A stretch of 64,000 nt of DNA, taken from assembly GCF_900639985.1 (NCBI RefSeq), contig NZ_CAAAIM010000011.1, forward strand, positions 58,873-122,872. The letters are read 5' to 3'. A program made the position numbers and the translations under genes. The notes beneath the pieces are model-generated. The model had not been told where the DNA came from, made no database searches, and worked only from the letters and a program-made list of their open reading frames with translations. Numbering within the stretch: the stretch's first letter is position 1; the number at the start of each line of letters is the position of its first letter. Positions 1-7,918 of the stretch are shown here, one piece after another. Source of the stretch: Legionella rowbothamii (GTDB lineage: Bacteria > Pseudomonadota > Gammaproteobacteria > Legionellales > Legionellaceae).

Positions 1-896
1 TGCAAACCCACTAAAAAAAGAATAATCCCTTCTCGATTATCCAGCGCGCCTTGAAAAGAAAATAACTGTAAAATTAGTATGGAAACTGTCAAACAAAAAG
101 TTAAGCGTGTTACTAGTGCTCTTTTGCTTTCTCTTAAAACCGCTAATTGGATAACAAAAATACCCTGACAGATACGACGATTCGATGCGTATATAGGGAC
201 TGTTTTAAATAAATAATTTTTTGTGCTTACAAGAGGTTCCACAGTCCAAATAATCAATCCACTTAGTAATAGTACAAAGCAACTAACACTATAATTTACA
301 ATCCAGCTCCCCTGTTTTGAACTCCAAAGAACAAGTAACAATGCAGAAAACAATAAAATACCATTCATCATTTTCCGATAAAGACAATTCCATAATAAAG
401 TAATTAGTACCAATATCGTAGCAGCATAAAGACAATATTGAGATGAAACAAACCATGCTGCCTTAGCGTAATGAACAATGTTAAGAGCCCCACAAAAAAC
501 AGCAAACCAGACAATATTTAATGATAATAAGAGAATAATGAAATCTATTTTCTTATACGTAGAAGAAGGTATATGTAAAGTATGCAAATATTCTCTGAAT
601 GCCCCACCTTTTATAAAACGCGATTGCGATATGGTCATTGTCAGTAAAAAGATAACTAAGCAAACTAAATAAATTAGCTTCTCTGTTAGGGGCTTAGAAG
701 TATCCACAAGAGCATAAAACGGAATACCTATTGCTTGAATATGTGCCACACCAGGTGCCAATAAACAAATGATGAAGGCTAACAATAACTTGTGTCGAGC
801 AAGAAGCTCCGTCGTTTCATTAAAGTAGTACTGAATACGTAACTTGAGAAAATACTGATTAAAACCGCTCTTATCCAAATGATTTTGTTTAAACAT
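1..896 (-). CDS. Multi-pass membrane protein, truncated by window edge
   Basis: The minus frame stays open from an ATG at 896 to base 1 (298 codons) and continues outside the window. The product begins MFKQNHLDKSGFNQYF and has several strongly hydrophobic stretches, for example around residues 37-60, 75-92, 117-140, 150-170 and 180-215, so it is an integral inner membrane protein. I do not recognise the family with confidence. It could be the permease-like subunit of an export system or a DUF-type membrane protein. The gene is AT-rich and lies next to accessory genes. The start is the first ATG after the upstream gap and has no clear ribosome binding site. Confidence 0.7.
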   Translation of the reverse strand, partial: MFKQNHLDKSGFNQYFLKLRIQYYFNETTELLARHKLLLAFIICLLAPGVAHIQAIGIPFYALVDTSKPLTEKLIYLVCLVIFLLTMTISQSRFIKGGAFREYLHTLHIPSSTYKKIDFIILLLSLNIVWFAVFCGALNIVHYAKAAWFVSSQYCLYAATILVLITLLWNCLYRKMMNGILLFSALLLVLWSSKQGSWIVNYSVSCFVLLLSGLIIWTVEPLVSTKNYLFKTVPIYASNRRICQGIFVIQLAVLRESKRALVTRLTFCLTVSILILQLFSFQGALDNREGIILFLVGL

Positions 897-990
897 AGAT
901 AAATGTGCCTAACATACAAAGATCGCGATGAAAGGATAGTTATTTTCTGTAGATAAGTACATAAGTGGACAATGATTAAATTATTTTACT

Positions 991-1023
991 CCTAATAAAG
1001 GCTTAATGTTCGTTTGTTATACT
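991..1023 (+). promoter_or_regulatory. Candidate PmrA tandem box and extended -10 promoter
   Basis: Two 9-mers, CCTAATAAA (991-999) and CTTAATGTT (1002-1010), are separated by 2 nt and match the Legionella PmrA consensus cTTAATatT-N2-cTTAATatT at 6 and 8 of 9 positions. Seven nt further on is TATACT (1018-1023), preceded by TG as in an extended -10. The start codon of the U-box gene follows at 1056. The same geometry occurs at 31611-31643. PmrA control is inferred from the match. Confidence 0.55.
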
Positions 1024-1055
1024 ATGCCCCGTATTAGTTAATAAGAGAGTATAAT

Positions 1056-1727
1056 ATGTGGCTTTTTAAATTTTTTAGTTCTAGCTCAGAAAGTGTTGCT
1101 GATTCGCTTCCCGGATGCATCGAATCTACATCAAACGCAGCACTAATAGGCTCTGCATCCGCCATGGCTGTTGTAGGCTCCCCACTTATTATTGGATTTC
1201 TGATTTTAAATGAAGTAAATCCAACATTAGGAAATGCGATTTTAAACAAGTTGGGCCTCGGCTCTGATATGGTTGATGAGCTAGATATTCTGCCCACAGG
1301 CCACTATTATCAAGAAACTGAGGGTGCCATCGCTTTTGCCCAACAAGAACAATCAGAACGGCACAAAGCTCAAGCGCTAATAAACAAGATTGCAGAAAAA
1401 CTAGTTCATGACTATGAAACTGCAGAGACATTAAAAGAAATTCCTGAAGAATACCTATGTCCCATCACCTTAAGTATCATGGTCGAGCCCATGCGAGTTA
1501 TCACCTATGTGGAGAACAAAGAAGTTATTCATTATTTTGATAAAGATGCGATCGAGGAATGGTTAGAAAACCACGACACCAACCCTCTGAATAGACAAAT
1601 GATTGTTTCGATAGAAAAAGATGAGGCATTTAAGCAAAAAATTCGTAGTTTTGTCGATGACCCTAAAAATCATAAAGAAACTGAAGAAGAACTGACTCAA
1701 TCGACAACTGTAGCATCTATGTACTAA
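1056..1727 (+). CDS. U-box domain protein, probable Dot/Icm effector (E3 ubiquitin ligase type)
   Basis: This 223-residue protein has a U-box at about residues 129-203. It begins IPEEYLCPITLSIMVEPMRV and is followed by the FDKDAIEEWL and NPLNR elements and the final FKQKIRSFV helix, as in eukaryotic U-boxes and the Legionella ligases LubX and GobX. The U-box family recruits E2 enzymes without zinc, so the likely role is host ubiquitin transfer. Residues about 30-52 form a hydrophobic, possibly membrane-inserted segment, and a helical linker runs through residues 90-128. The C-terminus is rich in Glu and then Ser/Thr (KETEEELTQSTTVASMY), which resembles the E-block secretion signal of Dot/Icm substrates. 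It stands alone behind a candidate PmrA promoter. No known LubX or GobX orthology is claimed. Confidence 0.85.
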   Translation: MWLFKFFSSSSESVADSLPGCIESTSNAALIGSASAMAVVGSPLIIGFLILNEVNPTLGNAILNKLGLGSDMVDELDILPTGHYYQETEGAIAFAQQEQSERHKAQALINKIAEKLVHDYETAETLKEIPEEYLCPITLSIMVEPMRVITYVENKEVIHYFDKDAIEEWLENHDTNPLNRQMIVSIEKDEAFKQKIRSFVDDPKNHKETEEELTQSTTVASMY

Positions 1728-1741
1728 TTCTGCCGTTACAG

Positions 1742-1761
1742 CCCGGTTGCTTGCAACCGGG
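1742..1761. terminator. Short perfect hairpin after the U-box gene
   Basis: Nine-base arms CCCGGTTGC and GCAACCGGG flank a TT loop. The hairpin lies between the convergent U-box gene and the small minus-strand gene. No long T tract follows, so termination is inferred. The core GGTTGCTTGCAACC recurs at 42726. Confidence 0.5.
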
Positions 1762-1802
1762 AGACTCATCGTACTCATACCCCAAAAAAGCATATAAACA
1801 CG

Positions 1803-2075
1803 TTATTGCTCAAATTGCGACATGACATTTTTTAGTGGAAAACTTTCGCTCACTACACTAACTGCTTTTTTAAAAACAGAAAATACCTGTTCTTCCCTAT
1901 TTTTGGTTATGCTGCCATCAATAATAAGCTTTGTAAGCTCAGCTGCAATTTGCATTTGATTATTACACGCACTAATTGTATCTCTCATTACGTCAACCAT
2001 CATGTGGTCGCTGTAACCCTCTTCCTCAAAAAGCGATCTGAAATCCATCTCTTCTTCTTGATTTTTCTTAGCCAT
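1803..2075 (-). CDS. Small unknown protein, 90 aa
   Basis: The frame begins MAKKNQEEEMDFRSLFEEEG. The ATG at 2075 is preceded by GGTGAG at a good distance, so it is preferred to the upstream in-frame start at 2090. The product is acidic at the N-terminus (EEE, then FEEEGYSD), helical and without membrane segments or cysteine pairs typical of metal sites. I do not recognise it. It sits convergent to the U-box gene and could be an accessory or effector gene, but nothing beyond location suggests that. Confidence 0.6.
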   Translation of the reverse strand: MAKKNQEEEMDFRSLFEEEGYSDHMMVDVMRDTISACNNQMQIAAELTKLIIDGSITKNREEQVFSVFKKAVSVVSESFPLKNVMSQFEQ

Positions 2076-2269
2076 GTTTATTCTCACCACGTATCAAAAG
2101 ATGGAAGTTAATCATTTAACTGTATAAAAGCAAGAGGAATTTATGAGGGATGCTCGCAATAGAGAAATGGACAAATTAGTGAACGCGTACGAACTTTATG
2201 AATGAGAAACAGGTGGTTTAATTTAGGGGATTTGTTGAGTGTAAACTTTTACAAAAAGCTAAGAAGATT

Positions 2270-2356
2270 TGGTGCCCAGGGCCGGAATCGAACCGGCATG
2301 GTGTTACCACCGAGGGATTTTAAGTCCCTTGCGTCTACCTGTTTCGCCACCTGGGC
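2270..2356 (-). tRNA. leuZ: tRNA-Leu (TAA)
   Basis: An 87-nt class II tRNA with encoded CCA. The acceptor GCCCAGG pairs with CCTGGGC, the anticodon arm GGGA-CTTAAAA-TCCC gives anticodon TAA, and a long variable arm and GGTTCGATTCC T-arm are present. It is the last gene of the Gly-Cys-Leu cluster downstream of pgsA. E. coli has the same order (glyW-cysT-leuZ). Confidence 0.97.
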
Positions 2357-2369
2357 TTTTCTTCTTATT

Positions 2370-2443
2370 TGGAGGCTGAGGCCGGAATCGAACCGGCGTC
2401 CACGGCTTTGCAGGCCGCTGCATAACCACTCTGCCACACAGCC
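2370..2443 (-). tRNA. cysT: tRNA-Cys (GCA)
   Basis: A 74-nt tRNA with encoded CCA. Anticodon arm GGC-CTGCAAA-GCC gives anticodon GCA. The T-arm contains GGTTCGATTCC. It lies 13 nt from tRNA-Leu, consistent with cotranscription. Confidence 0.97.
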
Positions 2444-2486
2444 AACTGATACTTGCAATGCACGCATCATTTGTATCTGTTGCTCT

Positions 2487-2515
2487 AAAAAAAAAGCGAC
2501 TGTATCGTCGCTTTA
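2487..2515 (-). terminator. Rho-independent terminator after tRNA-Gly
   Basis: On the minus strand, arms AAAGCGAC and GTCGCTTT enclose a 6-nt loop and run into a T tract of about nine. It lies just after tRNA-Gly and before tRNA-Cys, so it would stop or attenuate transcription within the tRNA cluster. Confidence 0.75.
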
Positions 2516-2518
2516 TTT

Positions 2519-2594
<76 letters not shown>

Positions 2595-2646
2595 GTCTCT
2601 ACAGGGCTGCATTCTACAGGGTTTTCAGATCCTGTCAACAAAAAAT

Positions 2647-3210
2647 TTAACTTTTTTTCGATAATTCTGGCCAGGCTATACAGAGGTAAATAACCATCGA
2701 CCAAATAGTTAAAATTGCAGCCACGTATAACAAAATAAAGCCAAATATACCCCACCACGAATTGGCCGGATTAAAAGCTAATAACAAAAACAAAGCCGCC
2801 ATTTGTAAAAATGTTTTCACTTTTCCAACATACCCCACTGCAACACTGGTTCGTTTACCAATTTCAGCCATCCACTCTCTTAATGCAGAAATCACAATTT
2901 CTCTGCCCACAATGATTATTGCAGGAATAGTAATGTAATTAAGATCCTTAACCCCCACTAAAAGCAATAAGCTAGTTGAAACCAAAAGCTTATCGGCCAC
3001 CGGATCTAAAAATGCCCCTACTGGTGACATCATGTGTAACTTCCGTGCCAAATAGCCATCGAGCCAATCCGTAAAACTAGCTGCAGCAAAAATACCTGCG
3101 GATACAGCGCCAGCCCACTTAACAGGTAAATAGAAAATAATAATTAGTACCGGAATCAATACGATACGAAGTAAGGTTAATAAATTAGGTAAACTGGTCA
3201 ATGTACTCAA
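2647..3210 (-). CDS. pgsA: CDP-diacylglycerol--glycerol-3-phosphate 3-phosphatidyltransferase
   Basis: PgsA makes phosphatidylglycerophosphate from CDP-diacylglycerol and glycerol-3-phosphate, the committed step to phosphatidylglycerol and cardiolipin, in the inner membrane. The 187-residue product has the CDP-alcohol phosphatidyltransferase signature D48-x2-D51-G-x2-A-R-x8-G-x3-D69-x3-D73. Several transmembrane helices lie at about residues 10-30, 75-90, 95-110 and 140-180. Its length matches the family. It is followed by the tRNA-Gly, -Cys and -Leu cluster, an arrangement shared with enterobacteria, which strengthens the assignment. Confidence 0.96.
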   Translation of the reverse strand: MSTLTSLPNLLTLLRIVLIPVLIIIFYLPVKWAGAVSAGIFAAASFTDWLDGYLARKLHMMSPVGAFLDPVADKLLVSTSLLLLVGVKDLNYITIPAIIIVGREIVISALREWMAEIGKRTSVAVGYVGKVKTFLQMAALFLLLAFNPANSWWGIFGFILLYVAAILTIWSMVIYLCIAWPELSKKS

Positions 3211-3472
3211 TGCTTGATACTCCCTTTGCAGACATAATCCTAATAAACATCAGCAGATGCCCTAAGGATAATATTAACGAAAAAATTTAGTGCTCTCACT
3301 GTGTTTCAATAATTTAGAACTTCACTTACTAACGCCTGCCTGAGTAGAGCTCAGCGCAATCCGAGCTAGAACTACAATCGGAATTCCTCCCATATTACGC
3401 TAGTTAATACGGCTAAGCTTCCTGAAATCGTCCTTTAACTTACGGGCACTAACCTCAATCATCGCTTAGATC

Positions 3473-4123
3473 TTATAAACGTAAATAATCAGCAAGCAAC
3501 TTATAGTTATCAAATACGGCTAAAGCACCTGCTGCTTTTAATGCGCTTTCTTGTTGGTGATAAAAATCGACACCGATGACATTAACCTGGATGCTTTTTG
3601 CCATCTCTACATCGGTAACGGAATCACCTATCATTAATGTTGTAGCTATACGCCCACCCATTTCATCAATAATTTCTTCAAGCATCTGCGGGTGCGGCTT
3701 TGCGGGTACCTGTCCTGCGGAACGCGTAACCTTAATAAACTCATCAAGGCCGGTAGTCTGTAATGCCCGTGTTAATGACTGATGCCCTTTGTTCGTGGCA
3801 ACAGCCATATTTATATGAGCATCATGTAGTTGCTGAATAAATTCGCGGACTCCAGGAATTAAAAAGACTTCAAGCGAACGCGTATGCATTGAGCGATGCA
3901 CCGCATGTATTAACTGCTCATGTTCTTTGGCAGATAAGTGTGGGTATGCTTTTATTAATGCGCGTTCTAAACCCAGGTCTACATATTTTCTGGCCTCTTC
4001 TGGATCAAAAGCTCCAAAACCGAGTAAATCTGCTTCTATAGCAACAGTATGAAATACTGCACCTAAAGTATCTGCAATAGTGCCTTCCCAATCAAACACT
4101 ACCAAATCATAAAGATTGCTCAT
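3473..4123 (-). CDS. HAD-IA family phosphatase, phosphoglycolate phosphatase-like
   Basis: A 216-residue haloacid dehalogenase-type hydrolase. Motif I is FDWEGT (D11 is the nucleophile), motif II lies in AVATNKG, the motif III lysine is in the AKPHPQML region, and motif IV is MIGDSVTDVEMA. The cap insertion between motifs I and II is alpha-helical, as in subfamily I. Small phosphate esters such as phosphoglycolate are likely substrates, but the exact one cannot be read from sequence. Position 13 is Glu where most HAD phosphatases have Asp. The gene overlaps rluC by 17 bases, so the two are translationally coupled, as in several other gammaproteobacteria. Confidence 0.9.
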   Translation of the reverse strand: MSNLYDLVVFDWEGTIADTLGAVFHTVAIEADLLGFGAFDPEEARKYVDLGLERALIKAYPHLSAKEHEQLIHAVHRSMHTRSLEVFLIPGVREFIQQLHDAHINMAVATNKGHQSLTRALQTTGLDEFIKVTRSAGQVPAKPHPQMLEEIIDEMGGRIATTLMIGDSVTDVEMAKSIQVNVIGVDFYHQQESALKAAGALAVFDNYKLLADYLRL

Positions 4124-5063
4124 TACTCACTACACTCCTCGCACGCAATTGTTTTAGTGTGTTAGAAAAGACTTCATCTGCATCAGCTTGAAAGAAATGC
4201 TTAGTCCCATTCAATTCAAATTGGATAGAACGTGCATGCAAATAAAGACGATGATGTCGATTATCTATGCCTTCTACTTCTCCTGCAATAGATCCATATT
4301 TTTCATCACCCACAATTACATGTCCTAAATGTGCACTATGTACTCGAATTTGGTGAGTACGCCCTGTTTTAGGGCTTGCCTCAACCCAACATGCCTGTTG
4401 GTAATTTTCAAGTAATTTAAATCCTGTTTCTGAGGCTTTGCCCTCATCGGTTACCGACACCACACGCTCACCTGATTTTAAGGTATTTTTTTCTAGTGCA
4501 GCGCGAACAGTTAATTGTTTTTTTCCTTCCCAGCGATGCGTTAGTAATGCCCAATAGGTCTTTTGTACTTCACGAGCTTCCAGTAAAGCATGCATGGCTC
4601 TTAAAGTACTTCTCTTTTTAGCCAGTAAAAGACAACCTGAGGTTTCTCTATCTAATCGATGGATTAATTCTAAATAAGCCAGATCCGGTCTGGTTTTTCT
4701 TAATGCTTCAATAACCCCAAGGCTTAAACCACTGCCGCCATGTACAGCAATACCCGAAGGTTTATTAATCACCAAAAAACAAGCGTCCTCAAAAATAACG
4801 CATTCTTTAAGGCGTTTTGCCATAGCATCACCAACAAATACTTCTTTTGATTCTGAAATACGAATTGGTGGAATACGAACCATATCTCCTGCACGCAAGC
4901 GAGAACTAACCTGTGCTCTCTTCTTATTAACACGAACCTCACCACCACGAATAATTCGATAAATGTGGCTTTTAGGTACGCCCTTTAAAATTCGGATTAA
5001 GTAATTATCCAGACGTTGTCCTTCCTCTTCATTACTTATCTCTCTATAACTTACTTCATTCAT
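4107..5063 (-). CDS. rluC: 23S rRNA pseudouridine synthase RluC
   Basis: RluC converts U955, U2504 and U2580 of 23S rRNA (E. coli numbering) to pseudouridine. The protein has an N-terminal S4 RNA-binding domain (GQRLDNYLIRILKGVPKSHI, then GEVRVNKKR) and the RluA-family catalytic motif LIHRLDRETSG with catalytic Asp at about residue 138. The ATG at 5063 gives 318 residues, near the 319 of E. coli RluC. An upstream in-frame start at 5132 is less likely. It is divergent from rne, as in E. coli, and overlaps the downstream HAD gene. Confidence 0.94.
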   Translation of the reverse strand: MNEVSYREISNEEEGQRLDNYLIRILKGVPKSHIYRIIRGGEVRVNKKRAQVSSRLRAGDMVRIPPIRISESKEVFVGDAMAKRLKECVIFEDACFLVINKPSGIAVHGGSGLSLGVIEALRKTRPDLAYLELIHRLDRETSGCLLLAKKRSTLRAMHALLEAREVQKTYWALLTHRWEGKKQLTVRAALEKNTLKSGERVVSVTDEGKASETGFKLLENYQQACWVEASPKTGRTHQIRVHSAHLGHVIVGDEKYGSIAGEVEGIDNRHHRLYLHARSIQFELNGTKHFFQADADEVFSNTLKQLRARSVVSNEQSL

Positions 5064-5667
5064 TGTCAATAAACCTGTTTTCTGGGCGTGTTTTTTTTGA
5101 TATGATCGCCTGTAGCGTGGGAATAATTCCATGCAACCGAATTATAACGCATAAATATAAAAAAAGCGTAACTATTTACCGCACTGCCAGGGTATCTGCT
5201 TATAATTCACTATTAGAGCCATTTGGCTAAGAACGTGAACTTATCATCAGGCCCAATTTTGAGTCTGCAAACACAGCGCAGCACAAGGATAACAAGGTAT
5301 AAGGCAATTAGTTACAGAAGAATCGCGCTTCCATTTAGGCTTAAAGATATAAGGAAGCGAACCAATATGCCAGAGACAAATTGATCACATACTTGACAGA
5401 AACCTACGCATGCCAGACATGCTTTATACCGACTGTGAACTACAAAAAGACTTTTACACGTCTCCTTTTTACGTGTTTAGTTCCCATTCAGTATATTACC
5501 CAGTATGCACCTCCAATGATTCAGGGAACATGCGTAAAGTCTGTCCACACGGCTGCGGATTCGCTTAAAGATCACATCTCTTACTGTTCAAAAGATGAAC
5601 CTCTAAGATATATTGAGCCTTACACTATCGTAACTTAAATGAAAGCGCCCTAAATATGGGGTTACAG
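5064..5667. other. 604-bp rluC-rne intergenic region, probable long rne leader
   Basis: No convincing gene is present. A TATAAT lies at 5201-5206 on the plus strand. If used, it would give an rne leader of about 455 nt. The leader region holds a tiny ATG frame (MPETN) behind AAGGAAG near 5351-5366 and an 85-codon TTG-initiated frame that does not look like a protein. In E. coli the rne 5' leader is long and mediates autoregulation by RNase E. A similar role here is inference from size and position. Confidence 0.5.
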
Positions 5668-7686
5668 ATGGAAAAAATGTTAATTAATGCAACGCAAACT
5701 GAAGAGGTACGTGTTGCACTTATTAAAGATAATCGTTTGTTTGACTTGGACATTGAATGCCCAGGTGAAGTAAAGAAAAAGGGTAATATTTATAAAGCAA
5801 CCGTTACACGTCGAGAGCCAAGCCTTGATGCTGTTTTCGTAGAATATGGTTCAAAACGCCAAGGTTTCTTGCCTCTTAAAGAAATTGCACCTGAATATTT
5901 AAGCAGAAATCTTGATGATTTTGGCGATGATAAACCACCAATTACTTCGTTAATTCGCGAAGGTCAGGAATTATTAATCCAGGTAGATAAAGAAGAGCGC
6001 GGTAATAAAGGTGCTGCGTTAACCACCTTTATTACATTAGCTGGATGTTATTTGGTATTAATGCCAAATAATCCTCGTTCAGGCGGTATTTCTAGACGTA
6101 TTGAAGGGGATGAGCGTGACGAATTACGTGAAACCTTGAATGCCTTGACGCTACCTGAAGATATGGGACTTATTATCCGAACTGCAGGAGTAGGAAAAAG
6201 CCAAGAAGAATTACAAGACGACTTAGATATGTTATGTAATCAATGGCAATCCATCAAACAAGCCTACAATACGGAATTATCACCCTGCCTAATCCATCAG
6301 GAAGGTGATGTCATTATTCGTTCTATTCGCGATAATCTGCGTAAATCAATTAGTGAAATTATCATTGATGATCAAATTTCTTACATTAAAGCAAAACAAT
6401 ATATTGAACGGGTAAAACCTGAGTTTTTACCTAATTTGAAGTTATACAATAGCAGTATCCCACTGTTCAATTTCTATCAAATTGAAAGTCAAATAGAAAC
6501 GGCATACCAACGCCAAGTGATGCTACCTTCTGGAGGTGCATTAGTTATCGACAGAACCGAAGCTCTGGTATCAATTGACGTTAACTCGGCTAAAGCCACT
6601 GGAGGCTCTGATATTGAAGCCACTGCCTTCAATACTAATATCGAAGCTGCGGATGAAATTGCGCGTCAATTACGTCTGCGTGACTTGGGTGGTTTAGTGG
6701 TTATCGATTTCATCGATATGAGCTCAAGCAAGAACCAACGCGATGTTGAAAATCGCTTAAAAGAAGCATTACAAGCAGATAGAGCGCGCATCCAGGTTGG
6801 TCGGATTTCTCGCTTTGGCTTATTAGAAATGTCGCGTCAGCGTCTGAGATTATCTTTAGGCGAAACAGCTCAAGAAATTTGCCCGCGCTGTGAAGGTCGC
6901 GGTACTGTACGTAATATTCAATCGCATGGGCTTTCTATTACCCGTCTTATTGAAGAAGAAGCATTAAAGGAAAAGACCGCTGAAATACAAGTACAGCTTC
7001 CTCCAGAGATGGCTACATTCATTATGAATGAAAAGCGTAATTTCATCCGAGAAATTGAAAAAAGACATAATGTTTCAGTAATGATTATTGCTAATCCTTA
7101 CATGCATTCACCCCAGTATACGATTACTCGTTTGAAAGAAGATAACGTAGGTAAAACTAAAAAACCAAGTTATAGCTTAATTCAGCAACCTGAATTGCAA
7201 GTTACAAGTAATGAGCAAGAGGCGGCTGTGCGTGACGAACCTGCAGTAAAACCATTTGCCGGTCATCCTACGCCTAAAAACCTCCATACCGGCTTTATTA
7301 AGCGTTTATGGTCAAGTTTATTTGGTGCCCATACAGATACCACAACACCTGCTGCACCTAGCCATACGAAAAAAACGCATAATCGTAATCCTCAACAAGG
7401 GAAATCAACGCCCCGTGGAACAGGTGGCGAACGCAAGCCCCAACAAAACCGCAGACGTCGCTCCGGAGGTAATCAGCAGCAACGTACAGGAAATGTCGGT
7501 GCCAATGCCAATACAGGCAATACAGGCAATGCGAATGCAGGAAATACGAACGCGGGGAATGCAAATGCAGGCCAGCAGCAACAACGCCGAAGATCAAATA
7601 CCAATCAGCAGGGTTCCCGTTCTTCTACACCACGTGAAGGAAATAAAAAAAGGGAAACAACCCCTAAAGAACAAATAGAAAAATAG
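5668..7686 (+). CDS. rne: Ribonuclease E
   Basis: RNase E starts decay of most mRNAs and processes rRNA and tRNA at the inner membrane. The ATG at 5668 (MEKMLINATQTEEVRVAL) follows GGGG at 6 nt and matches the E. coli N-terminus. An S1 domain occupies about residues 35-125. The DNase I-like catalytic region holds the acidic motifs SIDVNSAKATGG and VIDFIDM. The zinc-link CPRCEGRG follows near residue 408. The protein has 672 residues, far shorter than the 1061 of E. coli. Its C-terminal 150 residues are basic and low in complexity, with short N/G/A repeats such as NANTGNTGNANAG (7501-7570). This tail probably binds RNA or degradosome partners but has no recognisable E. coli-type scaffold. Confidence 0.95.
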   Translation: MEKMLINATQTEEVRVALIKDNRLFDLDIECPGEVKKKGNIYKATVTRREPSLDAVFVEYGSKRQGFLPLKEIAPEYLSRNLDDFGDDKPPITSLIREGQELLIQVDKEERGNKGAALTTFITLAGCYLVLMPNNPRSGGISRRIEGDERDELRETLNALTLPEDMGLIIRTAGVGKSQEELQDDLDMLCNQWQSIKQAYNTELSPCLIHQEGDVIIRSIRDNLRKSISEIIIDDQISYIKAKQYIERVKPEFLPNLKLYNSSIPLFNFYQIESQIETAYQRQVMLPSGGALVIDRTEALVSIDVNSAKATGGSDIEATAFNTNIEAADEIARQLRLRDLGGLVVIDFIDMSSSKNQRDVENRLKEALQADRARIQVGRISRFGLLEMSRQRLRLSLGETAQEICPRCEGRGTVRNIQSHGLSITRLIEEEALKEKTAEIQVQLPPEMATFIMNEKRNFIREIEKRHNVSVMIIANPYMHSPQYTITRLKEDNVGKTKKPSYSLIQQPELQVTSNEQEAAVRDEPAVKPFAGHPTPKNLHTGFIKRLWSSLFGAHTDTTTPAAPSHTKKTHNRNPQQGKSTPRGTGGERKPQQNRRRRSGGNQQQRTGNVGANANTGNTGNANAGNTNAGNANAGQQQQRRRSNTNQQGSRSSTPREGNKKRETTPKEQIEK

Positions 7687-7699
7687 CCTTTTGTATCCG

Positions 7700-7751
7700 A
7701 GTTGCTTGCAACTAATCAGATCCGAATTACCGCGGTCAGCCGCGGTAATTC
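7700..7751 (+). terminator. Two hairpins after rne
   Basis: AGTTGCTTGCAACT (7700-7713) is a short palindrome. It is followed by perfect 12-bp arms GAATTACCGCGG (7724-7735) and CCGCGGTAATTC (7740-7751) around a TCAG loop. No T tract follows the second stem. The GAATTACC arm is shared with repeats at 18013 and 55452. Confidence 0.5.
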
Positions 7752-7918
7752 ATACATAGTAAGCCACAAAGTATCTTCTTCCTTACACTCCCCCAACATT
7801 GTTTTCTAAGAACTCCTAGTTACAAACCACTCCCCTTTCATATTCATCATAAGGCTTGACGGTTAACCCAAAGCCCCCTATCTTTAGATTCCATTATCAC
7901 TTTATTAAAGGACTAAAA

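Noticed and set aside
5381..5638. 85-codon frame in the rne leader
   Set aside because: Starts with TTG without a ribosome binding site, no recognisable sequence, and lies in a likely untranslated leader.
7256..7678. 140-codon frame inside rne
   Set aside because: Shadow of the repeat-rich rne 3' end in another frame; rne continues without interruption.
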